Part shown: positions 35,144 to 43,815 of the stretch, in pieces
Layout of the letters: each line of letters opens with the position of its first letter
How positions within the stretch are numbered: position 1 is the first letter of the stretch
NCBI RefSeq assembly: GCF_036038375.1
Contig: NZ_CP107935.1
Location: forward strand, 7,688,001 to 7,752,000
Direction of reading: 5' to 3'
Source of the DNA: Streptomyces sp. NBC_00414
GTDB lineage: Bacteria; Actinomycetota; Actinomycetes; Streptomycetales; Streptomycetaceae
DNA length: 64,000 nt
Made by a program: the position numbers and the translations under genes
The notes under the pieces: generated by a model
What the model saw: only the letters and a program-made list of their open reading frames with translations
Told to the model about the DNA's origin: nothing
Database searches by the model: none

Positions 35144-35557
35144 ATGACCGGGATCACGGACCGGCGGCCGGACGAGCATCATTCGGTGGGTGAGCTCGTC
35201 GGGCAGGCTACCGAACAACTGTCCGAACTCGTACGACAGGAAATGCAGCTCGCGAAACAGGAGCTGACCGAGAAGGGGCGGCGCGCGGGGCGCGGCGGCG
35301 GGCTGCTCGGCGCGGCCGGCGCCGTCGCCTACGTGGGGCTGATGGCCCTTGCGGCGACCGGTGTCGCCGCACTCTCCCTGGTGCTGCCCGTGTGGGCGGC
35401 GGCGCTCATCGTCACCGCCGTGCTCTTCGTGATCGCGGCCGTGCTGGCGAAGACCGGCCGTACGCAACTGGGCCGGGCCACGCCGCCGATGCCTGAGAAG
35501 ACGCTCGACAGCGTCCGGGCCGATGTCGACGAGATCAAGGAAAGGGCGCACCGATGA
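35144..35557 (+). CDS. Holin-superfamily-III-like membrane protein
   Basis: This 137-residue protein has an N-terminal helix (VGELVGQATEQLSELVRQEM, then QLAKQELTEKGRRAG) and two membrane helices (GAVAYVGLMALAATGVAALS, LVLPVWAAALIVTAVLFVIA). It matches the actinobacterial 'phage holin family' proteins that are chromosomal and not prophage-borne. AAAGGAGG lies 8 bases before ATG 35144. It is coupled by ATGA to the DUF3618-type gene, a very common pairing. Function is probably envelope related, but unproven. Confidence 0.85.
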   Translation: MTGITDRRPDEHHSVGELVGQATEQLSELVRQEMQLAKQELTEKGRRAGRGGGLLGAAGAVAYVGLMALAATGVAALSLVLPVWAAALIVTAVLFVIAAVLAKTGRTQLGRATPPMPEKTLDSVRADVDEIKERAHR

Positions 35558-36051
35558 AGGACGCGAATGATCCGGTGGAGATCGGCGGGGCTTCGCACGA
35601 GCCCGCCGCCGGGGCCGAGGGGCCGGAGGAGCTGCGCCGCCGGATCGAGCAGACGCGCAATCAACTCGGCGAAACGGTCGAGGAGCTGGCGGCGAAGGCC
35701 GACGTACGGGGCCGTGCGCGGGCCCGGGGTGCCGAGCTGAAGGACAAGGCGTCCGAGGCCGGTCACACCGTCCAGGGCAAGGCGGCTCAGGCCGGCCACG
35801 TCGTACAGGACAAGGCCACCGAGGCGGGCCACGTCGTGCAGGACAAGGCGGTGCAGGCCGGCCATGTGGTGCAGGACAAGGCGGCCCGGGCGGGCCATGT
35901 CGTCCAGGAACGGGTGCCTCAGCCGGTGCGCAACGCCGCGACCGCGGTCGTCCAGGCCGGACTGCGCAACCCCAAGCCCGTACTGATCGCCGGGGTCGGA
36001 GCGGTGGTCGCGGTCGGACTGCTGCGGCGGCGCCACAACGGCCACCGCTGA
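35554..36051 (+). CDS. DUF3618-type protein with five 11-residue repeats
   Basis: This 165-residue protein has the DUF3618 motif EELRRRIEQTRNQLGETVEE, then five tandem 11-residue repeats of the form AGHVVQDKAxx (about residues 69-123), and a C-terminal membrane segment (PVLIAGVGAVVAVGLLRRR). The repeats are amphipathic-helical in period and resemble LEA or apolipoprotein-like sequences. It is the partner of the holin-like gene upstream, and probably an envelope or membrane-organising protein. Confidence 0.82.
   Translation: MKDANDPVEIGGASHEPAAGAEGPEELRRRIEQTRNQLGETVEELAAKADVRGRARARGAELKDKASEAGHTVQGKAAQAGHVVQDKATEAGHVVQDKAVQAGHVVQDKAARAGHVVQERVPQPVRNAATAVVQAGLRNPKPVLIAGVGAVVAVGLLRRRHNGHR
35758..35922 (+). 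repeat. Five 33-base tandem repeats inside a coding region
   Basis: Units start at 35758, 35791, 35824, 35857 and 35890 and encode AGHTVQGKAAQ, AGHVVQDKATE, AGHVVQDKAVQ, AGHVVQDKAAR and AGHVVQERVPQ. The internal copies are nearly identical. The period keeps the frame, so copy number can vary without breaking the gene. Confidence 0.9.
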
Positions 36052-36103
36052 GAGGGGCACGGCCGGGGACTCTCCTGATCCGCCGCGCTGCGCCGGGGCG
36101 GGC

Positions 36104-36127
36104 TTGACCTGAAGTCTGGTCGAGGTC
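36104..36127. promoter_or_regulatory. Possible MerR-type operator/promoter
   Basis: TTGACC (36104-36109) serves as a -35-like hexamer, and the symmetric half-sites GACCT (36106-36110) and AGGTC (36123-36127) are separated by 12 bases. That is the layout of MerR-family promoters in which the regulator sits between -35 and -10. It is located 61 bases before the ABM-domain gene. No MerR gene is in the window, so this is only a pattern match. Confidence 0.3.
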
Positions 36128-36187
36128 GGAGGGTGGGTGTCGCCGGCGCTGAGCAGCAGCGTTGCGCGGCGATCCCCGGAGGCTGTG

Positions 36188-36889
36188 ATGACCCGTCGTA
36201 CCGATGTGCACCCTGAACTGGACCGCCCCGGGGTCGGCGCCCCGTTCTTCAGTACGTGGCGGGTGGGGACCCCCGACCGGCAGCGGGCGACCGTCGAGTC
36301 GATCGCCGCCACCTGGGAGAAGCGGCCCTGGCCGGCCGAGGGGCTGCTCGGGTACTACGTCCACACCGGGAACGACGGCACGACCCTGCTGCACCAGTCG
36401 CAGTGGAGGAGCGAGCAGGACCACGAGGCGTTCGTGAAGGTCCACCGGCAGGAGCGGGTGGACGAGATCGACGTGGCCGTGCCCGGCATCGAGCGGGTCG
36501 GACTCGACCGGTACCGGAGGTATCGCAGCGGCGTCCGGCCCTCGGAGACCCGGGTGCCCGGCTGCGTCGTGATCGTCGAGATCGAGTTCGAAGGGGCGGA
36601 CCCCGAGCGGCAACGGGCCTGGGTGGACGCGGTGTTCGAGGCGCTGGAGAGCGAGCCGAACCCGCATCCCGGTGGGATCTCCGCCCACTTCCACCTGAGC
36701 ACCGACGGCACGAAGGTCCTCAACTACGCCGAGTGGGAGAGCGCCGAGGCGCACCTGGAGGCGATGGGCGCGCCCGGCGACGGGGTGGGGTCACGTACGC
36801 CGCAGTGGGAGCGCGTACAGAGGTATCCCGGGCTGAAGCGGTCCGTAGTGAGCCGGTACTCGTACGCCCTCGGTCTCGTTCCCGGCTGA
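36188..36889 (+). CDS. Antibiotic biosynthesis monooxygenase (ABM)-domain protein
   Basis: This 233-residue protein has two ABM/dimeric alpha-beta-barrel modules in tandem. The first includes LGYYVHTGNDGTTLLHQSQW, followed by EDHEAF-like and VHRQERV; the second includes CVVIVEIEFEGADPERQRAW and ISAHFHLSTDGTKVLNYAEW. Such domains act as cofactor-free monooxygenases or heme-handling proteins; the substrate is not evident. ATG 36188 is directly preceded by an in-frame GTG, so the start is uncertain by one codon. Confidence 0.82.
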   Translation: MTRRTDVHPELDRPGVGAPFFSTWRVGTPDRQRATVESIAATWEKRPWPAEGLLGYYVHTGNDGTTLLHQSQWRSEQDHEAFVKVHRQERVDEIDVAVPGIERVGLDRYRRYRSGVRPSETRVPGCVVIVEIEFEGADPERQRAWVDAVFEALESEPNPHPGGISAHFHLSTDGTKVLNYAEWESAEAHLEAMGAPGDGVGSRTPQWERVQRYPGLKRSVVSRYSYALGLVPG

Positions 36890-36945
36890 GCGTGATCGCT
36901 CCGCTTGGGGCCTGGGACGCGTCCGCGGTTCGGTGGGGGCTTGTC

Positions 36946-36965
36946 GCGCCGTTCCCCGCGCCCCT
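36946..36965. repeat. 20-base GC-rich element after the ABM gene
   Basis: GCGCCGTTCCCCGCGCCCCT at 36946-36965 is a single copy of the family, located 57 bases after the stop of the ABM gene. The 268-base gap to the MFS start has no gene; the MFS promoter must lie in its second half. Confidence 0.7.
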
Positions 36966-37157
36966 GAAGGACCCCGACGAGGCCCTGAGGGGCCCCAGTC
37001 GGGCGCTCAGGTTGTGTCTCGGAAATCCTGCTCCGATGCGGTCTCGATGTCGGATTTCCGGGGCCGCGGGGTCGTGGCTGGCCCCGCTTCGGTGGTGAGG
37101 GTGAAGGTGGCGCCGAAACAGCCGACCGCGGCGTGTGGCGCCGCAAGGGGGAGTTCC

Positions 37158-38816
37158 GTGAACGTCACCACTACCGAGAGCGTCCCGCAGGGCAGGCGGG
37201 CCGCCACGCTCGTCATGGCCTGTGTGGGCGTGTTCGTCGCCTATCTGCCGGTGACCACCGTCTCGGTGAGCCTGCCGGCCATCCAGCGGGCGATGCATGC
37301 CTCGACCGCCCAACTGGCCTGGGTGTCCGACGCGTTCGTCCTGCCCATGGCCGCCCTCATCCTCACCGCCGGAGTCGTCGGTGACGTCCACGGCCGCAAG
37401 AAGGTGTTCCAGGCGGGCCTGGCCTTCTGCGCCGCGGGCGCCGCCGTGGCACTGTCCGCCCAGTCGATCGAGGTCCTCTGGATCGGCCAGGCCCTCGCGG
37501 GCCTCGGCGCGGCGGCGCTGCTGCCCACGACCCTCGCACTGATCAGCCATGTCGTCCCGGACCCCCGGGAGCGCGGCAAGTTCATCGGCCTGTGGGCGAT
37601 GTCCCTGCTGTCGGCCCTGGCGCTCGGCCCGATCATCGCCGGGGTCATCCTCGAACACTTCGCCTGGCGGTGGATCTACCTGCTGGCGGTCCCCGCCTCG
37701 CTCGTCGCCATGGCCTGCGCGGCCCGGCTGCTGACCGACTCCCGCGCCGCCGGTTCGCGCCGGCTGGACTGGCCCGGCCAGATCACCGCCGCCCTGGCGA
37801 TCACCGCGCTCGTCTACGGGGTCATCGAGGGCGGCGCCGAGTCCTTCTCGGACCCGAAGGTGCTGGTGGCCCTGTGCACGGCCGTCGTCGGCGCGGTCGC
37901 CTTCGTCCTCGTGGAGCGGCGCAGCGACAGCCCGATGCTGGACCTGAAGCTGTTCCGCAGCGCGGCCTTCAGCGCCACCACCCTGGTCGCCATGATCAGC
38001 TTCCTGGGCCTGATCGGGTTCTTCTTCGCCCTCAGCCTCTACTTCGGCATGGTCCAGCAGCTCAGCACCCTGGAAGCGGGTTTCCGGCTGGTGACGGTCA
38101 GCCTGATGGCCATCCTGGTGGGAGCGCCGGTCGGCCGCCTGATGCACCGGGTCTCGGCACGTGTCCTGATCACCGGCGGCCTGCTCGTCAGCGCGGGCGC
38201 CCTGCTGTCCCTCACCACGATCGACGCCGACACCTCGTACGTCTCGCTGGTCTGGCGGCTGGCGCTGCTGGGCCTCGGCATGGGACTGGTCATCACGCCC
38301 ATGACCGCCACCGCGGTCGCCTCCGTGCCGCATCACCTGGCCGGTATGGCGGCCGCCGGGAACAACGCCTTCCGGCAGGTCGGCGGCGCGCTCGGACCGG
38401 CCGTCCTGGGTGCCCTGCTCACCAGCCGGGCCACCGACTCCCTGTCCGGGCACCTCGCCGAGGCGGGTCTGACGGGGGCGCAGCGGCAGAGCGTCGTCTC
38501 GGCCGTGGACGAGGGCGGTCTCGGCGCGGTCGCGCGGATGGATCTGGGTCCGGCCCAGGGCCGCGCGCTGGGCGCGCTGTCCGAGGCGTTCCTCGACGGC
38601 CTCCACCTGTGCCTGATCGTGTCCGCGGTCCTGACGCTGCTCGCCGCCGCGGTCGCCGCGATTCTGCTGCGCGCGCCCCGGCAGGCGCGGACGGTGATGG
38701 CAGGGTCCGGTGCCGGTGCCGGTGCCGACGCCGGATCCGGTCCGGGTTCCGATGGCGCCGAGGCACCTCCGCGGCGCGGGGCCGTGGCGGCCGGGCGCGA
38801 ATTCGACCGCCGGTGA
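37158..38816 (+). CDS. DHA2-family (14-helix) MFS drug exporter
   Basis: This 552-residue membrane protein belongs to the DHA2 drug:proton antiporters. Conserved motif A is seen as GVVGDVHGRKKVFQAG, with the family's motif C-like region LGPIIAGVILEHFAWRWIY. About 14 helices are apparent, and a Gly/Ala-rich C-terminal tail (GSGAGAGADAGSGPGSD) follows. GTG 37158 has AAGGGGGAG just upstream. No adjacent regulator is coupled, but a double-Lrp gene follows after a terminator. Drug specificity unknown. Confidence 0.9.
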   Translation: MNVTTTESVPQGRRAATLVMACVGVFVAYLPVTTVSVSLPAIQRAMHASTAQLAWVSDAFVLPMAALILTAGVVGDVHGRKKVFQAGLAFCAAGAAVALSAQSIEVLWIGQALAGLGAAALLPTTLALISHVVPDPRERGKFIGLWAMSLLSALALGPIIAGVILEHFAWRWIYLLAVPASLVAMACAARLLTDSRAAGSRRLDWPGQITAALAITALVYGVIEGGAESFSDPKVLVALCTAVVGAVAFVLVERRSDSPMLDLKLFRSAAFSATTLVAMISFLGLIGFFFALSLYFGMVQQLSTLEAGFRLVTVSLMAILVGAPVGRLMHRVSARVLITGGLLVSAGALLSLTTIDADTSYVSLVWRLALLGLGMGLVITPMTATAVASVPHHLAGMAAAGNNAFRQVGGALGPAVLGALLTSRATDSLSGHLAEAGLTGAQRQSVVSAVDEGGLGAVARMDLGPAQGRALGALSEAFLDGLHLCLIVSAVLTLLAAAVAAILLRAPRQARTVMAGSGAGAGADAGSGPGSDGAEAPPRRGAVAAGREFDRR

Positions 38817-38886
38817 CGATGAACCCCCGGAGATGATCCGGCGTCTTACCCGGTGCCCTCCGTGGGGACGGGACGGGCGCCGGTGC

Positions 38887-38926
38887 GAGGCCCGGGTCCG
38901 GGAACACACTCCTGGACCCGGGCCTC
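38887..38926 (+). terminator. Terminator hairpin after the MFS gene
   Basis: GAGGCCCGGGTCC (38887-38899) and GGACCCGGGCCTC (38914-38926) form a perfect 13-base stem with a 14-base loop, 70 bases after the MFS stop. It separates that gene from the next rightward gene. Confidence 0.85.
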
Positions 38927-39062
38927 ACTGCCCGCCCGGCACACGGGCAGCCTCCCCGGGGCCTCGATACGATGATCGCCAGGAGCCCGCGCGGCCCGGA
39001 GCCCGGCGTCCGTGGCCCGGCGTCCGGGTCGGCCCTCATTCGAGAAGAGCGGAAGCGCGCCC

Positions 39063-40046
39063 GTGGAGTCCCGCACGACCGACCCCCTCGACCCTCTCGA
39101 CCTGAAGCTGCTGCAGGCGCTCCAGCTGGACGGCCGTGCCCCGTTCAGCCGGCTCGCGGAGGTGCTCGGAGTCTCCGACCAGACCGTCGCACGGCGCTAC
39201 CGGCGCCTGCGCACCACGGTCCGCCTGCGCGTGCTCGGCATGACCGACGAGAGCCGGCTCGGCAGGCAGAGCTGGGTCGTCCGGCTGCGCTGCACGCCCG
39301 ACGCGGCGGAACAACTGGCCGGCGCCCTGGCCCGGCGCCCCGACACCTCGTACATCGGGCTGTTCTCGGGCGGTACCGAGCTGATGTGTGCGATGAAGCC
39401 GCGATCGAGTCAGGAACGGGACGAGCTGCTCTTCGACCGGCTGCCGCGCACCCCGCGTGTCATCTCGGTCAGCGCGCACTGCCTGCTGCACTCCTTCTAC
39501 GGCGGTCCGCTCGGCTGGCTCAACAAGATGCGGGCCCTCGATCCCGAGGAGGAGGCCGCCCTGACCCCGTCGCCCGTCAGCACATCCACCGTTCCCGTCA
39601 CCCTGGACGCCGAGGACGAGGCGCTGCTCGCCGTGCTCCGGCGCGACGGCCGGACCCCCCTCACCGAACTCCAGACGCGCACCGGGCAGACGGAGTCGGT
39701 CGTCAAACGGCGTCTGGACCGGCTGCGCTCCTGCGGGGTCCTCTACTTCGACGTACAGAACGACCGAGCGTCCCTGGGGCAGGCCACCGACGCGATGCTC
39801 TGGCTCACGGTGGCCCCCTCCGCCCTCGACACGGTCGGGCGCGCTCTCGCGGGGCATCCCGAGGTCGGCTTCGCCGCCGCCGTCACCGGCCAGGCAAACA
39901 TCGTCGCCGCCGTCCTCTGCCGCGACACCGGCGCCCTCTACACGTACCTGAGTGAGCGGATCGGGGGCCTCGACGGGGTCCAGGCGGTGGAGACCGTCCT
40001 CACTCTGCGGCAGGTCAAACAGCTCACCTACGAACCCGGCCGCTGA
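39063..40046 (+). CDS. Double Lrp/AsnC-family transcriptional regulator
   Basis: This 327-residue protein contains two tandem Lrp/AsnC units. The first helix-turn-helix is LDLKLLQALQLDGRAPFSRL (then AEVLGVSDQTVARRYRRLR, residues about 12-50) with a ligand-binding RAM-like stretch. The second begins LDAEDEALLAVLRRDGRTPL and ends GVLYFDVQ, followed by a second AsnC ligand domain (AMLWLTVAPSALDTVGRALA, VGFAAAVTGQANIVAAVLC). Ordinary Lrp proteins have one unit of ~150 residues. The start is GTG 39063. The target genes are unknown. Confidence 0.88.
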   Translation: MESRTTDPLDPLDLKLLQALQLDGRAPFSRLAEVLGVSDQTVARRYRRLRTTVRLRVLGMTDESRLGRQSWVVRLRCTPDAAEQLAGALARRPDTSYIGLFSGGTELMCAMKPRSSQERDELLFDRLPRTPRVISVSAHCLLHSFYGGPLGWLNKMRALDPEEEAALTPSPVSTSTVPVTLDAEDEALLAVLRRDGRTPLTELQTRTGQTESVVKRRLDRLRSCGVLYFDVQNDRASLGQATDAMLWLTVAPSALDTVGRALAGHPEVGFAAAVTGQANIVAAVLCRDTGALYTYLSERIGGLDGVQAVETVLTLRQVKQLTYEPGR

Positions 40047-40074
40047 CAGCCTCCTGCGCCGGGGGCGGACACGA

Positions 40075-40111
40075 CCGAGCCCGGCCCCCCTGACATCGGG
40101 GCCGGGCTCGG
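40075..40111 (+). terminator. Terminator hairpin after the Lrp gene (bidirectional position)
   Basis: CCGAGCCCGGCCCC (40075-40088) and GGGGCCGGGCTCGG (40098-40111) form a perfect 14-base stem with a 9-base loop between convergent genes (stop at 40046 and at 40152). It can serve both directions. Confidence 0.85.
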
Positions 40112-40151
40112 CGGCGTACGGCCGCGGTGACTTCGGACGGGACCGAAGCGG

Positions 40152-41984
40152 CTACGGGCGGAAGCGCAGCACCTGCGGGTCGTGGTCGCTGATCTGGTCG
40201 GAGAACTCCGAGTTGATGTGCACGCTGTCGTAGGCGAAGCCGCCGCCCTTGCGGATCGACGGGCTGATCAGGATCTGGTCGAGGACCTGGCTGTTGCCCT
40301 GGTAGTCGTAGCTGTAACGCTCGCTCCTCGGCAGGGACTTGACGGCCGACCAGAGGGCGCCGTCGGCCTCCAGGAGCTTCGTCGTCGTCGAGAACTCGAA
40401 GTCGTTGATGTCGCCGAGCGTGACGACGTCCGCGTTCCGCTGCTTCGCCAGGATGTCCTTGACGAAGGCGTTCACCGCGCTCGCCTGGAGGTGGCGCTGC
40501 GTCTCCGAGCCGCGCGCCGGCGGCTGGAACTGCGAGTGCAGCGACTGGTCGCCGCCCTTCGACGCGAAGTGGTTCGCGATCACGAAGACCGACTCGCCGC
40601 GGAAGGCGAACTCGCCCGCGAGCGGCTTGCGGCTGTTCGTCCAGGCCGCGTTCGCCGGGTCGATACGGCCGGGGGAGGCCGTCAGTCGCGCCTTGCCGTG
40701 CACCTTCGTGACACCGACGGCGGTGGTGGCGTCGCCGCCCGCGCGGTCGACGAAGGAGACGCGGGCCGGGTTGTAGAGGAACGCCTGCCGGATGTTGCCG
40801 CCCGGCTCACCGCCGTCCGCGAGGTCCACCGGGTCGATGGACCGCCACTCGTAGGCGGGCCCGCCGGCGGCGACGATCGCGTCGGTCAGCTTCTTCATCG
40901 TCAGGTCGGCGGCGACCGTACCGTCGTTCGTCGCGCCGTTGTCGTCCTGGATCTCCTCCAGGGACACGATGTCGGGCGACTGCAGGTGGTCCACGATCGC
41001 TGCCGCGTGGGCGGCGAACGTACCGTCCGACGGGTCCAGGTTCTCGACGTTGTACGTGGCGACCGCCAGCTCGGAACGCGTCTGCGCGCGGGTCGTCTCG
41101 CGCTCCAGGCCGCCGGCCTCGACCGTGCCGATGGTGCGGGCGGTCAGCGTGTAGCCGCCGAACTGGTTGTAGTCGAGCGGGCCCTCGGTGGTGCCCTTCA
41201 GGGTGTCGCCGACGTTCGCCGTCGGGAACGGCTGGGTGGCGGTCGGTATCAGCGACTGGATCTGCAGCCGGCCGGTGTTCTGCGAGGAGTACGCGCCGTA
41301 GACGGTGCCGCCGCGCCGGTTCGGGTTCTCGTGCGGCTCGACCGTCACCCACAGCTCGGAGAACGGGTCGGTCGCGGTGACCACGCGCGACGAGCCGATC
41401 GCGACGTTCATGCCCTCAAGGGACTCGTAGTAGTCCAGGGCGTACTTCTTCGGCCGCAGGGTGAGCCCGTTGACCGAGCCGCCCGCCGCCGTGTCGCTCT
41501 CGGGCGCGTACGCGGCGGGCACGGAACGGCTGTTGACTACGGAGGCGGCGGGCAGCGCGTTGCCGCTCGACACCACCGTCACCGTCGGCCGGGTGATCTC
41601 GGTGACCGACTGGTTGCCGGTCGAGGCACCGCCCGGGACGAACTCCGTGACCGTGCCCGAGACGGTGACCGAGTCCCCGGCGGCGACCTTCGGCGTGGAG
41701 CTGGTGAAGACGAAGACGCCCTCACTGGTGGCCGGGTCGTCGTCCGCGGACGGGCCCTGGATCCAGAAACCGCGGGACGAACCATAGGTGCGTACGCCCG
41801 TGACGACACCGGCCACGTCCGTGACCTGCTGACCCGCGAGCGGGGACGTCCGGGTGGAGCCCTGGATGTCGTGGACGGCCACGGCATCGGCGTGGGCGGG
41901 CGTGGTGAGGACCACCGAGGAGACCGTGGAACAGACGGCGGCGACGGTGAGCGCGGCGATACGTGCGGAAGACTTGCTCGGCAA
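40152..41984 (-). CDS. Secreted endonuclease/exonuclease/phosphatase (EEP) family protein
   Basis: This ~610-residue exported protein has a signal peptide ending AHADA, an N-terminal OB-fold-type region (about residues 35-320) and a C-terminal EEP nuclease domain (about 340-610). Catalytic motifs are VATYNVENLD, VSLEEIQDDNG, VIANHFASKGGD, LGDINDFEFS and SDHDPQVLRF. It resembles extracellular DNases/phosphatases of streptomycetes. The TTG start at 41984 is chosen because GGAGGGA lies 5 bases before it and the reading gives a normal signal peptide; longer upstream starts put repeats into the protein. Confidence 0.85.
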   Translation of the reverse strand: MPSKSSARIAALTVAAVCSTVSSVVLTTPAHADAVAVHDIQGSTRTSPLAGQQVTDVAGVVTGVRTYGSSRGFWIQGPSADDDPATSEGVFVFTSSTPKVAAGDSVTVSGTVTEFVPGGASTGNQSVTEITRPTVTVVSSGNALPAASVVNSRSVPAAYAPESDTAAGGSVNGLTLRPKKYALDYYESLEGMNVAIGSSRVVTATDPFSELWVTVEPHENPNRRGGTVYGAYSSQNTGRLQIQSLIPTATQPFPTANVGDTLKGTTEGPLDYNQFGGYTLTARTIGTVEAGGLERETTRAQTRSELAVATYNVENLDPSDGTFAAHAAAIVDHLQSPDIVSLEEIQDDNGATNDGTVAADLTMKKLTDAIVAAGGPAYEWRSIDPVDLADGGEPGGNIRQAFLYNPARVSFVDRAGGDATTAVGVTKVHGKARLTASPGRIDPANAAWTNSRKPLAGEFAFRGESVFVIANHFASKGGDQSLHSQFQPPARGSETQRHLQASAVNAFVKDILAKQRNADVVTLGDINDFEFSTTTKLLEADGALWSAVKSLPRSERYSYDYQGNSQVLDQILISPSIRKGGGFAYDSVHINSEFSDQISDHDPQVLRFRP

Positions 41985-42033
41985 CGAAATCCCTCCGGGG
42001 ACGTGCGTGGGCGCCGGGACGAGGGTGGGGCAG

Positions 42034-42108
42034 GGGTGGGACGAGATGGGGAACAAGGGTGGGGCTGGGTGTGGCACGAGGGTGGGACGAGATGGGGAAC
42101 AAGGGTGG
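42034..42108. repeat. 29-base direct repeat upstream of the EEP gene
   Basis: A 29-base sequence beginning GGGTGGGACGAGATGGGGAA is repeated exactly at 42034-42062 and 42080-42108 (46-base spacing). It lies in the 382-base intergenic region 41985-42366 between the EEP gene and the divergent hypothetical gene. The remainder of that region is G-rich, A-containing simple sequence (GGGACGAGGGTGGGG). Confidence 0.85.
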
Positions 42109-42189
42109 AACGAGGGTGCGGCGCGAGTGAGATCTACGCGCGTCAATCTCGTGTCTGGCCACGGCACTTGTCAAGGTTTCCTGGCTTAA

Positions 42190-42211
42190 CACTTCTGACA
42201 GGTTCATGAAC
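42190..42211 (-). promoter_or_regulatory. Weak PHO-box-like direct repeat
   Basis: Read on the minus strand, GTTCATGAACC (42211-42201) is followed directly by TGTCAGAAGTG (42200-42190), two 11-base units each sharing the GTTCA/GTCA core of Streptomyces PhoP boxes. The palindrome GGTTCATGAACC (42201-42212) overlaps it. It lies about 205 bases upstream of the EEP nuclease start. The match is imperfect; it is only suggestive. Confidence 0.25.
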
Positions 42212-42366
42212 CGGGCGGCATGGGCCCAAATCCGTCTAGGCTGAGGTTGCATTTCCGGGGCGGCGAGCTGGAGAGCGTTCTTCCGGTCGGCCCCGGGGCG
42301 CCGCGTTGTGCGTCCAGACGGGCGCCGAGAAGTACGTCCGACTGTTCGTCCTAGGAGAACCAGCCG

Positions 42367-43803
42367 ATGTCAGACAGCTCCCCCCTGCCGCCGGTGCGTC
42401 TGCACTCCGAAGCGGAGCTCGCACGGGACGCGCTCGCCACGCCGCTCCTGTCGCGTGCCGTGCGGCTCGCCCGCTGGGCCGGTCCGGACACCCGGGTCGG
42501 CGCCGGAGGCGAACTCGTCGAGGAACAGCTCGCGGCCGCCGCCGCGGAACTGGGGCTCGACGGCGAGGACGCCGCCGCGTACGCCAGTGAGGCCTGGCGG
42601 GTGGCCGTGGACACCGGACTCGTCGCGGTCGTGGACGAGGAGGAGGGCACGGTCGCGGCCGGCGCCGATCTGACCCTCGTCCTGTCCGGAGCGCCGCAGG
42701 ACGTACTGGGGCTGTGGCTCGGCGCCCTGGAGACGGTCCTGGCCGACGCGAGCGTGCCCGACCTCGACGACCTCGTGGAGGCCATGGACGAGGGCGGCGA
42801 GGTCGACTTCTCCGCGCTGGACTGGGATCCCGAGGCGGAGGCCGAGTTCCTCGACGGGGTCCTCGGCAACCTCTATCTGCTGACCGCCAGCGAGGAAGGG
42901 CCCGGCGACGGTCCGGTGCCGCTGCCCGCGCTCGCCGCGTCGATGATCGTGCCGGACGACATGGGGGAGCCCACCAACGACGTCCTGGAGCAGGTCTCGG
43001 ACGCGATGATGCGGCTCGACGACCAGTTCCGGGTCCTGGAGCCGGTCGGCCTCGTCGACTTCCAGCCCGTCGACGAGGCGCTCATGGCCGACATCGACGA
43101 GGAGTCCGCCTCGTCCGCCGCGCCCGTGGACGACGCGGACGTCTCCCGGTACGGGATGGTGCGGCTCACCCCGCTCGGGGTGTACGGCATCAGGGCGCGG
43201 CTCCTGGAGGCCGGGTTCGCGGCGCCCGCGGTGGGCGACCTCGCGGACAAGGGCGCCGACGTGCTCCTCGACAGCACGTCCGCGTTCCCGCCCACGGCCG
43301 CGCGGGCGGAGACCGAGCAGTGGCTCGCCCGGCGCGAACCCCTGGCATCCGCGCGGGAGTTGCTCGCCGCGGCGCGGGGCGCCGACGCGGGGGCGCCGCT
43401 GCGGCGGCTGCGCTGTCAGCAGGCGCTGTCCCTCGTCGGCACGGAGGCCGCGCCCGCGCTGCACGAGGTGCTCGACGACGCCGAGCTGGGCGGGCTCGCG
43501 CGGGTCTGGCTCGCCGAGCGGGGTGTCGCGGACGTGCCCGCGCCGTCCGAGGAGATGGTGTTCTGGCTGACCGTCGACACGATCGCCGCGCAGCTTGCCG
43601 CGGAGGGGAACTCCGAGGAGTTGCAGGCGCTGGTCGAGGGGCTTGCCGCGCAGCACGGGTCGTTCTTCGCGGCGGCTTGGCGGGTGGAGCATCCCGCCAC
43701 GCCGGATGTGCTGGAGGCGATGGGGCGGCTGCATCCCGACAAGCGGGTGGCGAAGGAGGCGCGCAAGGCTGCGTTCAAGGCGCGGTCGCAGCAAGGGGGG
43801 TAG
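42367..43803 (+). CDS. Conserved hypothetical protein (Streptomyces type, ~480 residues)
   Basis: This 478-residue soluble, acidic (Asp/Glu-rich) protein has no motif that I recognise. Segments include LARWAGPDTRVGAGGELVEE near the N-terminus, an acidic block (LVEAMDEGGEVDFSALDW) in the middle, and a helical C-terminal half (QALSLVGTEAAPALHEVLDD and LHPDKRVAKEARKAAFKARS) whose last residues are Lys-rich, consistent with HEAT-like helical repeats. No signal peptide or membrane helix. ATG 42367 follows GGAGAACC. Function unknown. Confidence 0.75.
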   Translation: MSDSSPLPPVRLHSEAELARDALATPLLSRAVRLARWAGPDTRVGAGGELVEEQLAAAAAELGLDGEDAAAYASEAWRVAVDTGLVAVVDEEEGTVAAGADLTLVLSGAPQDVLGLWLGALETVLADASVPDLDDLVEAMDEGGEVDFSALDWDPEAEAEFLDGVLGNLYLLTASEEGPGDGPVPLPALAASMIVPDDMGEPTNDVLEQVSDAMMRLDDQFRVLEPVGLVDFQPVDEALMADIDEESASSAAPVDDADVSRYGMVRLTPLGVYGIRARLLEAGFAAPAVGDLADKGADVLLDSTSAFPPTAARAETEQWLARREPLASARELLAAARGADAGAPLRRLRCQQALSLVGTEAAPALHEVLDDAELGGLARVWLAERGVADVPAPSEEMVFWLTVDTIAAQLAAEGNSEELQALVEGLAAQHGSFFAAAWRVEHPATPDVLEAMGRLHPDKRVAKEARKAAFKARSQQGG

Positions 43804-43815
43804 GGGGGTTGTTCT

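Noticed and set aside
35144..35557. Prophage suggested by the holin-like gene
   Set aside because: No other phage genes, attachment sites or composition change are present; the family is chromosomal in streptomycetes.
40182..42209. Long rightward frame antisense to the EEP nuclease
   Set aside because: The opposite strand carries the complete EEP motifs and signal peptide; this frame is the GC-rich complement.
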